Below are positions 1 to 5,370 of a DNA stretch of 6,110 nt, piece by piece. The translations under genes and the position numbers were made by a program. The stretch's first letter is position 1. The number at the start of each line of letters is the position of its first letter. Under the pieces are notes generated by a model. That model made no database searches, had not been told where the DNA came from, and saw only the letters and a list, made by a program, of their open reading frames with translations. The stretch spans positions 1 to 6,110 of the forward strand of contig PNBP01000174.1 of assembly GCA_003136075.1 (NCBI GenBank). Direction: 5' to 3'. This DNA is from Methanoregula sp. (GTDB lineage Archaea; Halobacteriota; Methanomicrobia; Methanomicrobiales; Methanospirillaceae).

Positions 1-83
1 TGGAAGCCGCCCTGACTATCCTTCGCAGGGTAGCACTCCAGAAATCCCTCCTGCTGATCGAACCTCTGGAGGAGATCGCATGA
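1..83 (+). CDS. C-terminal end of upstream gene, probably ACT-domain regulator of homoserine dehydrogenase (partial)
   Basis: The frame beginning at base 3 is open up to a TGA at 81-83 and encodes a 26-residue tail ending in IEPLEEIA. Its stop overlaps the ATG of the downstream homoserine dehydrogenase (ATGA, 80-83), the arrangement of translationally coupled genes. The tail alone is too short to identify a family. The suggestion of an ACT-domain amino-acid-binding protein rests on two points: hom here lacks its own C-terminal ACT domain, and, as I recall, methanogens often encode a separate ACT protein directly upstream. That identity is inference; that a coding frame ends here is well supported by the overlap and by the lack of a stop in this frame. 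Confidence 0.6.
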   Translation, partial: EAALTILRRVALQKSLLLIEPLEEIA

Positions 84-1066
84 AGGTCGTGATCCTGGGT
101 CTTGGTTCAGTCGGACGCGGCGTGGCAGAACAGATTGCAAAAAAAGATCTTGGCATTACGATCACCGGTATAGCGGATTCAAAGAGCGGCTGTATCGATA
201 ATAACGGGATCGATGTGACTGAGGTACTCGAAACAAAACGCACGACCGGTGTCTGCGGAAACAAGAAGATCTCTGCCCCAGATATCCTCCAGAAAGCGAC
301 CTATGATGTACTGATCGAAGTCACCCCGACCAATGCGATCACCGGAGAACCCGCTCTCGGGTACATCAAAACGGCACTTGCGCACAAGAAGCATGTCGTT
401 ACTTCAAATAAAGGCCCGATAGCGCTTGCCTACCGGGAACTTATGGCACTGGCTGCAAAAAATGGCGTTGCACTCCGGTACGAGGCCACGGTCGGGGGTG
501 CCATTCCCATCATGCACACGCTCGAGCAGGGTCTTGCCGGCAACGAGATTATTGCACTTTACGGGGTTCTCAATGGTACCTGCAACTATATCCTCACCCG
601 CATGGCTGCCGAAGGGCTTACGTATGAACAGGCACTCATGGAAGCACGGGAGATGGGGTATGCCGAAGCCGATCCAACCTACGATGTCAAGGGCATCGAT
701 GCAGCTATCAAGTTAGTCATCCTTGCAAATACACTCTGGGACAATGACGCAAAACTTGCCGATGTGGATCTGACGGGTATCGATCTTCTCACGCCGGATG
801 CGCTGCGGCTTGCCGAGGATGAAGGCTGCACGATACGGCTGATTGCAGAAGCGAGTCCCTGCCAGCATCTCCTGCGGGTTTCTCCCCGGATCATCGAAAA
901 GGACCATCCCCTTGTTGTTGATGGAACCTTAAACGCGCTCACGCTTGAGACAGATATGGCAAAGGAGATCACCCTGATCGGCCGTGGTGCCGGGTCTACC
1001 CCGACAGCAAGCGCGATTATCGGGGATCTGCTTTGTATCCGGGATCGCTATGACAAGCGTCCTTGA
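80..1066 (+). CDS. hom: Homoserine dehydrogenase
   Basis: This 328-residue enzyme reduces L-aspartate 4-semialdehyde to L-homoserine with NAD(P)H, the branch point to threonine and methionine, in the cytoplasm. The N-terminus is a Rossmann fold with the dinucleotide-binding loop GLGSVGRG (residues 7-14). The SNKGP motif is at 109-113, with Lys111 matching the conserved active-site lysine. GVLNGTCNYIL (162-172) is the substrate-domain signature. In YAEADPTYDVKGIDAAIK (194-211), Glu196, Asp207 and Lys211 have the same spacing as Glu208, Asp219 and Lys223 of the yeast enzyme. The protein ends soon after the catalytic domain, so the ACT regulatory domain found in longer bacterial enzymes is absent; feedback control is probably supplied in trans by the upstream gene. 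The start is set by GGAGGAG at 68-74, five bases before the ATG, and by the 4-nt overlap with the preceding stop. Family assignment is firm. Confidence 0.97.
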   Translation: MKVVILGLGSVGRGVAEQIAKKDLGITITGIADSKSGCIDNNGIDVTEVLETKRTTGVCGNKKISAPDILQKATYDVLIEVTPTNAITGEPALGYIKTALAHKKHVVTSNKGPIALAYRELMALAAKNGVALRYEATVGGAIPIMHTLEQGLAGNEIIALYGVLNGTCNYILTRMAAEGLTYEQALMEAREMGYAEADPTYDVKGIDAAIKLVILANTLWDNDAKLADVDLTGIDLLTPDALRLAEDEGCTIRLIAEASPCQHLLRVSPRIIEKDHPLVVDGTLNALTLETDMAKEITLIGRGAGSTPTASAIIGDLLCIRDRYDKRP

Positions 1067-2156
1067 ACACCGGCGGGAATACCTGCACCTGATGCGGCAG
1101 TTCACGCTGGACAACAATTTTTTTACGGTAACTGATATCCAGAAATCAGCGGGCATTCCCCGGAGCACTGCGCAGGACTGGGTGACCCGGCTGGTGCATG
1201 AGGGGTGCGTGTTTTTAAAAGATGAGAAGCGTGGCCGGAGTCCGGCCCGGTACGCTGCGATCAGTGCACTGCCGCAGAGCACCTGCCGTCGGATTTTTAC
1301 CACCGTGGATGGCGATATCGTTGAAATCTATCATGATTGCGTGAGCGGGGCATGTGCGGCGTACTGCGGGTACCACCACACTCTTGCCGGAGGGGTATTG
1401 AAAACAGTGGAGCGGGACGGGACGCTGCTGCGCGAGACGGCGCGAATCGGGGAGCAGGACATCTCCATTGGCTTATTTCCTCTCTCGGCAGTCGGGATAA
1501 GCGGTGTCTCGCAGGAGAAGGGTTTTGTTATCCAGCATATCCGCTGTACCGGTGGTCCCGCATATTCGGTGACCGATATGATGTCACGTGCAGAGGGAGT
1601 TATCCGTGTTGAACCAACCCATGAAAAGACCGTTGTTGAAGCGAAGATCTGGACAAAGGCGCTTGTGCATGTGACTATCGGAATTGATGATACGGATTCA
1701 AGCGATGGCGGGGCAACGTTTGCACTTGCGCTTGCATTGCTGACACAGGTGACCCGGATAAAAGGCGTGCTTCCCATCAGTCACCATGTGGTGATGCTCA
1801 ACCAGCAGGTGGTTGAGAAAACTGCCGGGAACTCTGCAAGTTATATTGAAGTTGCAGCCATGCAATCGCAGGTGGAGAACCTTATCGAAAAAACCCGCCG
1901 CTTTGTGGCGGATGAATCGCTTTCCCCCAACTGGGGTATTGCTATCTCTACCGGATTGACCATCTCTCCCGGATTACGGAAATATGGAAAACTTGTGCGG
2001 GAACAGGTCATAACCCGCAGCGCGGCTGATACAATCGCAGGACAGGAGGGCATTATATTGTTTGGGGGTAAGGGTGTGATCGGGGCTCTGGGTGCGGTTG
2101 CCCTTGCCCGGCTGCCGGATGAGGTGTTGCTGGATCCGGCACAAAAAATAGCGTAA
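1050..2156 (+). CDS. Winged-helix / TiaS-like DDTD-motif protein, possible methanogenesis marker 11 family
   Basis: A 368-residue protein in two parts. Residues about 8-67 look like a winged helix-turn-helix (FTVTDIQKSAGIPRSTAQDW recognition region, then a basic wing KDEKRGRSPARY). The remainder resembles the kinase and ferredoxin-like parts of TiaS, the archaeal tRNA(Ile2) agmatidine synthetase. It has the ATP-site-like motif GIDDTDS (211-217), the segment SPNWGIAISTGL, and GGKGVIGALGA (339-349) near the C-terminus. Between them lies a cysteine cluster, C97-x4-C102-x3-C106-x2-HH, that could bind metal. TiaS's OB-fold and zinc-ribbon tail are missing, so this is a relative and not TiaS itself. 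From memory the pattern matches the methanogen-restricted 'marker protein 11' family, of unknown biochemical role; some relatives are annotated as TrmB-like regulators because of the HTH. The start chosen is the ATG at 1050, giving a 17-nt overlap with hom. The upstream in-frame ATG at 984 would bury 83 bases in hom and adds a non-conserved-looking tail. Co-transcription with hom is likely. Confidence 0.8.
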   Translation: MTSVLEHRREYLHLMRQFTLDNNFFTVTDIQKSAGIPRSTAQDWVTRLVHEGCVFLKDEKRGRSPARYAAISALPQSTCRRIFTTVDGDIVEIYHDCVSGACAAYCGYHHTLAGGVLKTVERDGTLLRETARIGEQDISIGLFPLSAVGISGVSQEKGFVIQHIRCTGGPAYSVTDMMSRAEGVIRVEPTHEKTVVEAKIWTKALVHVTIGIDDTDSSDGGATFALALALLTQVTRIKGVLPISHHVVMLNQQVVEKTAGNSASYIEVAAMQSQVENLIEKTRRFVADESLSPNWGIAISTGLTISPGLRKYGKLVREQVITRSAADTIAGQEGIILFGGKGVIGALGAVALARLPDEVLLDPAQKIA

Positions 2157-2174
2157 CCGGCACGATGGATAAAA

Positions 2175-2221
2175 ATCGGCTTGTTTCTGATTTGAGGGAT
2201 AAAACGAGCCGGTATTTTATC
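2175..2221 (+). terminator. Hairpin with T-rich tail closing the hom operon
   Basis: Bases 2175-2186 pair with 2202-2213 in a 12-bp stem (core CGGCTTGTTT / AAACGAGCCG, two G-U wobbles), with a 15-nt loop, immediately followed by ATTTTATC. It lies 18 nt after the stop of the TiaS-like gene. Archaeal termination depends mainly on T-tracts, and this tail is short, so a role in transcript 3'-end stability is the alternative. Confidence 0.55.
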
Positions 2222-2338
2222 AGATTGGTGGATTCAACCCATTCCATATCCATATGAACAATGGTTCTGCTGTCGCACGAAGAGTTTCCCGTGAAGGTTT
2301 GGAGAGGTTTTCCTGATAAAGAAGATTAAAGGTAACAA

Positions 2339-2806
2339 TTACCTGTCTGGACCAGAAAAAGAGGCAACCGAATGATGCATTTTCAGGAATTTTTCAATTT
2401 CAGCGTTGAAGCTGAAAAAATCCCCGATATTTTCTTTCAGTAATTGAAATGCGAGATTATCATCGATATTCCCATACCGGTGCACGATAATATTCCGGAA
2501 CCCTTTCATGCCATGGATTTTTTCCCGCATCGCTCTACTGATAATTCCATTTTGGATAAGATGTTCGAGGATGTCTTCATCTTCTCCGGGAACACCAAGT
2601 GCAAGATCGGTGTTGATTATGGCACATATATCAAACACATTTTCAATCGCAAATTCAATCTGTTTATAAATCCCGTCTTTCACGAGCCCGAGATTCCTAA
2701 ATTCTTGTGCAGTCGATGGAAGATGCTCACGTACAAGCGAAACTCCGTCGTCAATTTCTTTTATTTTGATGCGGACAATCGTCTCGCGTACACCTTTTTT
2801 TGTCAT
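2339..2806 (-). CDS. hepT: HepT-like HEPN-domain toxin ribonuclease (module 1)
   Basis: A 155-residue all-alpha protein of the HepT/DUF86 family, usually 110-150 residues. The diagnostic HEPN active site R-x4-H-x-Y is intact as Arg104-NIIV-His109-R-Tyr111. The preceding helices follow the family pattern (KQIEFAIENVFDICAIINTDL near 48-68, then a GVPGEDEDILEHLIQNGII region). HepT proteins are RNases neutralised by an adjacent MntA nucleotidyltransferase, which adenylylates the tyrosine of this motif. The ATG overlaps the stop of the upstream mntA-like frame by 4 nt (ATGA at 2803-2806), so the two were co-translated. The first residues TKKGVRETIVRIK are basic. What is odd is that its partner carries a nonsense codon (see the pseudogene), leaving an apparently active toxin without its cognate antitoxin. 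No strong ribosome binding site is visible, so expression may depend on coupling and be low when upstream translation stops early. Confidence 0.88.
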   Translation of the reverse strand: MTKKGVRETIVRIKIKEIDDGVSLVREHLPSTAQEFRNLGLVKDGIYKQIEFAIENVFDICAIINTDLALGVPGEDEDILEHLIQNGIISRAMREKIHGMKGFRNIIVHRYGNIDDNLAFQLLKENIGDFFSFNAEIEKFLKMHHSVASFSGPDR

Positions 2807-3228
2807 TGTATCGCAGCCTGACCGGTGTAATCATATAACCGGTGTTTGAACCTGTCAAAGTCCCGGATGGTCTCGGTCGCTTTTTCGTATAAAAACCGGG
2901 TGTCGCGGACAAAAACCGGGGTGCCTTTGAGTACTTCTACTCTTACATACAAGGGAATCTGCTGAAAAATCTGAATATCATATTGTATGCCGGGAAGTTT
3001 CGCAAGGATGGTGTGGCGGAACTTTGCAGCCTTGGTAACGTCCCCATCATACTATATGCAGAGATCGATATCCGATTCGGCAGTCATTCGCTGTTCTTCT
3101 GCTGATCCGTAGAGTATAACAAACTTGACGTGTTCAAATCCCGGAATCTGCTGCATCTGTTGTAGTGCACTCTCGACCCGGTCCTGGATTTTTGGATTTA
3201 AATTTTGAGATCGTTTGGATGATGGCAC
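2803..3228 (-). pseudogene. mntA: MntA-like minimal nucleotidyltransferase antitoxin, interrupted by in-frame TAG (module 1)
   Basis: Reading the minus strand from GTG at 3226-3228 (GAGG eight bases upstream) gives 142 codons ending at TGA 2803-2805, in frame throughout except for TAG at codon 59 (3052-3054). Before the stop the minimal nucleotidyltransferase signature is present: VILYGS at 37-42 and D53-I-D55, exactly GS-x10-DxD. After the stop the frame keeps a full C-terminal half: YDGD, then YDIQIFQ with the likely third catalytic Asp, IPLYVRVEVLKG, FVRDTRFLYE and DFDRFKHRLYDYTG. Frame, length and motifs on both sides are intact, so the lesion is one recent point change, most simply TAC or TAT (Tyr) to TAG. 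Without it the product would be a 141-aa MntA that adenylylates HepT1. Alternatives are sequencing error, suppressed amber, or pyrrolysine decoding. No Met codon follows the TAG closely, so reinitiation is not obvious. Confidence 0.85.
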
Positions 3229-3559
3229 TCCTGGTTCCTCTCATGAAAGATACACTTCACCTTCCTTTTAACTTTTCCTCAAAACCGGGGTCATCAGCAC
3301 GCATATTGATCGCACCGGATACGATTCGTTTCTTGTGCGATGAAGAGCGAACTGGTTCCTGTCCCAGTACTTTGCTAATTGCCCGCCGAATAGAGAAGAA
3401 GTTACGGGCACAAGATGTTTTTGAAATTGCTGTTGATGCAATAAACCGGAACGTCACGATTTCTATCAATGATGACCCGGTGTTTGAACGGCTGGGAAAT
3501 GCTCCCGGAAGAGAATGTATGACCCGACCGGGTCTGATGGTTGGGATCGTGCACTTCAT
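3229..3559. other. Intergenic region with open frames on both strands but no supported gene
   Basis: A plus-strand frame from ATG 3243 encodes a plausible-looking hydrophilic stretch (for example ARRIEKKLRAQDVFEIAVDA) but then runs on into the G/C-rich repeat island to 3812 with low-complexity composition. It would also start only 15 bases from the divergent mntA1 start, leaving no room for a promoter. A minus-strand frame ends at 3257 in GFEEKLKGR and is likewise open only because the island upstream lacks stops. Neither matches a family I recognise. One of them may be the decayed end of a former gene truncated by whatever brought in the island. Confidence 0.3.
3265..3276 (-). promoter_or_regulatory. 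Possible A/T-rich promoter box for mntA1-hepT1
   Basis: On the minus strand the stretch reads AAAAGTTAAAAG, about 37-48 bases upstream of the GTG start at 3228. A transcription start about 25 bases downstream would fall near 3243, leaving room for the GAGG ribosome binding site. It is a weak match to an archaeal TATA box and is given as a candidate only. Confidence 0.25.
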
Positions 3560-3587
3560 GGGAGGGTTATCGGGTTTGGGGTCGGGG
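3560..3587 (+). other. G-quadruplex motif
   Basis: Five G-runs of three or four sit in 28 bases: 3560-3562, 3564-3566, 3572-3574, 3578-3581 and 3584-3587, with loops of 1, 5, 3 and 2 bases. This satisfies the usual G3+N1-7 rule with a run to spare. It marks the left edge of the G/C-rich island. Whether it folds in vivo is not known. Confidence 0.6.
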
Positions 3588-4006
3588 CGGTCACATCGAT
3601 CCGCGGGACGCGGGCTGGTCCCATCGCCCGGCACCAGTGCCCGACCCCCCACCCTCCGGCTCCATCCTTTGCTGAACTCACGGAACCTCAAGGACGGAGA
3701 GCCTGCCGATTTCCGGGCCAGGGGGGTCGCAGGATCACGGGACCTCAGGGTCGGGGGGTCACACCAGGCCGGCAGGGTGGGGGGTGCCCCCTCAGGCTGC
3801 CCCTGCCCCTGAGGGTGTGACCCCCCCTGCGAACATCCGGACTGCTGGGGAACCCGGCCGTGTCCACGATGAAAAACCACCACATGTTTATGGGTCACCA
3901 GTGGGGGGGTCACGCTGCCGGCCGGCACGATCCCCCTGCCCTGCCTCGCCCGTTTTGCGATGACCCCCACAGCCCGGCTCTTCATGCGGGTGTGCGACCC
4001 CCCCCC
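3578..4006. repeat. G/C-rich island with scattered GGGGGGTCRC motifs in both orientations
   Basis: The motif GGGGGGTC followed by AC or GC occurs on the plus strand at 3721-3730, 3753-3762 and 3904-3913. Its complement (GACCCCC or longer) occurs at 3643-3650, 3819-3826, 3962-3968 and 3996-4006. Weaker versions are at 3578-3583 and 3892-3899. Base composition changes sharply to A/T-rich DNA just after 4006. Also present is a perfect 12-bp palindrome, TGCCGGCCGGCA, at 3916-3927. Spacing between copies is irregular, so this is neither a CRISPR nor a simple tandem array. Open frames across it have low-complexity Pro/Gly/Arg-rich translations and are not credible genes. Possible roles are protein-binding sites, RNA structure, or a family of dispersed repeats; none can be chosen from this sequence alone. 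Confidence 0.6.
3753..3826. repeat. Perfect 13-bp inverted repeat inside the G/C-rich island
   Basis: GGGGGGTCACACC at 3753-3765 is the exact reverse complement of GGTGTGACCCCCC at 3814-3826, separated by 48 bases. Between them a small nested hairpin (GGGGG at 3780-3784, CCCCC at 3787-3791) could form. As RNA this would be a very stable stem; as DNA it is a two-armed operator-like arrangement. Confidence 0.6.
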
Positions 4007-4063
4007 ATCATTTTTGCACATCATATTGTGATATTAAGATAATTTGCAGGGAGTCACATCATG

Positions 4064-4073
4064 TTTTTTTTTT
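4064..4073 (+). terminator. T10 tract downstream of the G/C-rich island
   Basis: Ten consecutive T residues on the plus strand, preceded by GTCACATCATG. T-runs of this length are the core signal for archaeal transcription termination, so this could end any plus-strand transcript leaving the island. No upstream hairpin directly abuts it. Confidence 0.35.
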
Positions 4074-4085
4074 AGCCCTCAATAG

Positions 4086-4160
4086 AAAGAGAGTCTCTGC
4101 AAGGTTTCGCATCGGAGGCCCGGTTAGGATCTTACGGCTCTCTTTTTTTAGAGTTTTTTT
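4086..4160 (+). ncRNA. Candidate small structured RNA or complex terminator
   Basis: AAAGAGAG at 4086-4093 pairs perfectly with CTCTCTTT at 4138-4145. The enclosed 44 bases are more G/C-rich than their surroundings. They can form two side stems: CTC-TGC with GCA-TCG-GAG around 4095-4117, and CCG/CGG around 4120-4137. The 3' side runs into T7 (4143-4149), then AGAG, then another T7 (4154-4160); CTCT/AGAG (4140-4143 / 4150-4153) is an alternative hairpin directly before the second T-run. No family is recognised, and no promoter is clear. A plain terminator for plus-strand transcription is the simplest alternative. Confidence 0.3.
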
Positions 4161-4210
4161 AAAAATGAGCGACGTACCGGGTGGGAGTGTTCTGGCAAAA
4201 ATCAGGATCT

Positions 4211-4255
4211 ATTAATAGCCACTATTTGAAATTTTTTTCATGTGGCTTAATTTTT
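4211..4255. terminator. Probable bidirectional terminator beyond hepT2
   Basis: ATTAA-TA-GCCAC (4211-4222) pairs with GTGGCTTAAT (4242-4251) with a two-base bulge, and an inner TGAAA/TTTCA stem can stack inside. On the plus strand the hairpin runs into TTAATTTTTATG. On the minus strand it is followed by ATTAATAG and lies about 45 bases beyond the hepT2 stop. It is the best candidate for ending the mntA2-hepT2 transcript. Confidence 0.5.
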
Positions 4256-4293
4256 ATGAAATGTTCAAAATATGCAAAATTTTTAATCTAAAT

Positions 4294-4728
4294 TTATTTT
4301 TGCTGTTTTTGTAGTGTTTGCATTTGCTCCGCAAATTCCCTGATGACACTGATCTTTTTTGTCAGATCAAAGAGTTTTTCTGTAGTGATTCCATGATACT
4401 CATGCGAGAGAAGGTTTCTATAGGTGACAAGTCCGATCAATGTTTTTGCGAGATCATTATCGATCAACCCGTTTTTCTGGAGCAGAACAAATATTTCCCG
4501 GTATGTGGAGGGAATTCCAAGATTATGTGCGATTGCGACTTCGCTTCCAAGATCAAACACCCGGTTTAAGAGTGAAAAGAGAATCATTGATGTTGCATAA
4601 AAATTCCTTTTATCATCAAGAACATCCCGGCTGTCAATTTTAAGATCGTTAAAATCCCGGATGTATCTTTGGATATCAGAATAAATTGCTCCGATTCGTT
4701 CTACATCGTAGCCTACGAAGTCATCCAT
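4294..4728 (-). CDS. hepT: HepT-like HEPN-domain toxin ribonuclease (module 2)
   Basis: A 144-residue HepT/DUF86-type protein. The active site R-x4-H-x-Y is intact as Arg104-NLLS-His109-E-Tyr111. Upstream helices carry the family pattern of a conserved aromatic-rich helix (KRNFYATSMILFSLLNRVFDLG, about 40-61), then HNLGIPSTYREIF and LLQKNGLIDNDLA. The C-terminus is a Lys/Gln-rich helix. In the HepT/MntA system this protein is an RNase that MntA silences by adding AMP to the active-site tyrosine. The ATG lies one base after the mntA2 stop (TAG at 4730-4732), so the two genes form a tight operon; a GGTGATG stretch just inside the mntA2 end may serve as ribosome binding site. Sequence similarity to HepT1 is limited to the fold-defining positions, so the two toxins belong to different subgroups. 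Confidence 0.92.
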   Translation of the reverse strand: MDDFVGYDVERIGAIYSDIQRYIRDFNDLKIDSRDVLDDKRNFYATSMILFSLLNRVFDLGSEVAIAHNLGIPSTYREIFVLLQKNGLIDNDLAKTLIGLVTYRNLLSHEYHGITTEKLFDLTKKISVIREFAEQMQTLQKQQK

Positions 4729-4729
4729 G

Positions 4730-5152
4730 CTATTTCATCACCGGAAAAACATCGATACAATGAAGAGAGTGCTTCCTGATAAGAGGTGCAGTATCCAGAT
4801 ATTCGCGGATGGTATCGGTTTTGATACGATGAAGCAGAAGAGGATCTTTGCAAAATAGTATTTTGCCCTCTTTAATTACCCGGAATTTAATCATAAGTGG
4901 GAGATCCCAAAAAAGGCTTATGTCAATTCCTTCTGATCCATAACTCATCAGATTCATCGCCTCTGGTTCAGGAGTGTTCTTTCGGGTAATGATGCAGAGA
5001 TCAATGTCGGAAATTGCCCGTGCCTCTTCCCGTGCCACGGATCCAAACAACATGAGGGCGACACAATCGGTATTAGCCTTGAGTTCATGGAGTATGGATT
5101 TGAATGAAGGCGTATCCATTCTGTTATTATATGAATTTTGACTCTGCATCAT
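4730..5152 (-). CDS. mntA: MntA-like minimal nucleotidyltransferase antitoxin (module 2)
   Basis: A 140-residue minimal nucleotidyltransferase, close to the usual MntA length. The catalytic signature GS-x10-DxD is complete: Gly37-Ser38, then Asp49-I-Asp51, in LFGSVAREEARAISDIDLCI. Asp77 in GIDISLFWDLP is placed to be the third metal-binding carboxylate, and the following MIKFRVIKEGKILFCKDP matches the family's C-terminal strand. It is expected to adenylylate and so neutralise the adjacent HepT2. The start at ATG 5150-5152 has no clear ribosome binding site, but a TATA-like box about 30-40 bases upstream predicts a very short or absent leader, consistent with leaderless translation. Met2 and Met12 are possible alternative starts. 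The stop is TAG; if TAG were read through, the frame would end two codons later at TGA. Confidence 0.93.
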   Translation of the reverse strand: MMQSQNSYNNRMDTPSFKSILHELKANTDCVALMLFGSVAREEARAISDIDLCIITRKNTPEPEAMNLMSYGSEGIDISLFWDLPLMIKFRVIKEGKILFCKDPLLLHRIKTDTIREYLDTAPLIRKHSLHCIDVFPVMK

Positions 5153-5181
5153 TGTGTATCTGATACTATTGTTCCGGATTG

Positions 5182-5193
5182 TTATATGTTTTT
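5182..5193 (-). promoter_or_regulatory. TATA box of the mntA2-hepT2 operon
   Basis: The minus strand reads AAAAACATATAA here. An archaeal transcription start about 25 bases downstream would fall near 5155-5160, a few bases before the ATG at 5152, predicting a leaderless or near-leaderless message. Confidence 0.5.
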
Positions 5194-5226
5194 AGTTAGG
5201 AAATGCCAGAGTTTCTGTCATAAAAT

Positions 5227-5370
5227 AGTGACATAATTAATGTCCGCTTTCAAGAGCACCAATCAGGTGCTTGAAGGTGAAAGCGACCATGGAGATCAGG
5301 ACCGAAGCAATCGTGTTCTATGAAGGAGGACAAAAACTCTGTCAACAAAACGGTCATTAATTGTGACACT
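5227..5370. repeat. 144-bp element bounded by 20-bp imperfect inverted repeats (MITE-like or IS remnant)
   Basis: Bases 5227-5246 match the reverse complement of 5351-5370 at 17 of 20 positions. The interior has a strong stem-loop: GCTTTC 5246-5251 with GAAAGC 5279-5284, enclosing AAG/CTT and CACC/GGTG stems. Both strands have a short open frame that ends at a TAA inside the terminal repeat: plus ...FYEGGQKLCQQNGH, minus ...VAFTFKHLIGALESGH. Stops inside terminal repeats are common for transposase genes, so this may be an internally deleted insertion sequence. No unambiguous target-site duplication is visible. It lies about 35 bases upstream of the mntA2 TATA box. Confidence 0.45.

Noticed and set aside
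984..1049. Upstream ATG start for the TiaS-like gene
   Set aside because: It would extend the overlap with hom to 83 bases; the ATG at 1050 gives a typical short operon overlap and begins just before the helix-turn-helix region.
3052..3054. Pyrrolysine as the definite reading of the TAG
   Set aside because: No pyl genes or downstream insertion element are visible, and the mntA2 gene uses TAG as its natural stop. Kept only as an alternative in the finding.
2839..3489. 13-base direct repeat CCGGTGTTTGAAC at 2839-2851 and 3477-3489
   Set aside because: The flanks do not match and the encoded contexts differ; probably chance or too short to interpret.
3165..3812. 215-codon open frame on the plus strand
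   Set aside because: It overlaps the 5' end of mntA1, runs into the repeat island, and has no ribosome binding site. The middle part (about 3243-3530) could be a decayed gene fragment but cannot be supported.
3578..4006. CRISPR array
   Set aside because: The repeated motif is only about 10 bases, occurs in both orientations and has irregular spacing.
3257..4024. 255-codon open frame on the minus strand
   Set aside because: Most of it crosses the G/C-rich repeat island, where stops are rare by composition. The translation is Pro/Gly/Arg-rich and low complexity, and no family is recognised. Only its last ~30 residues look protein-like.
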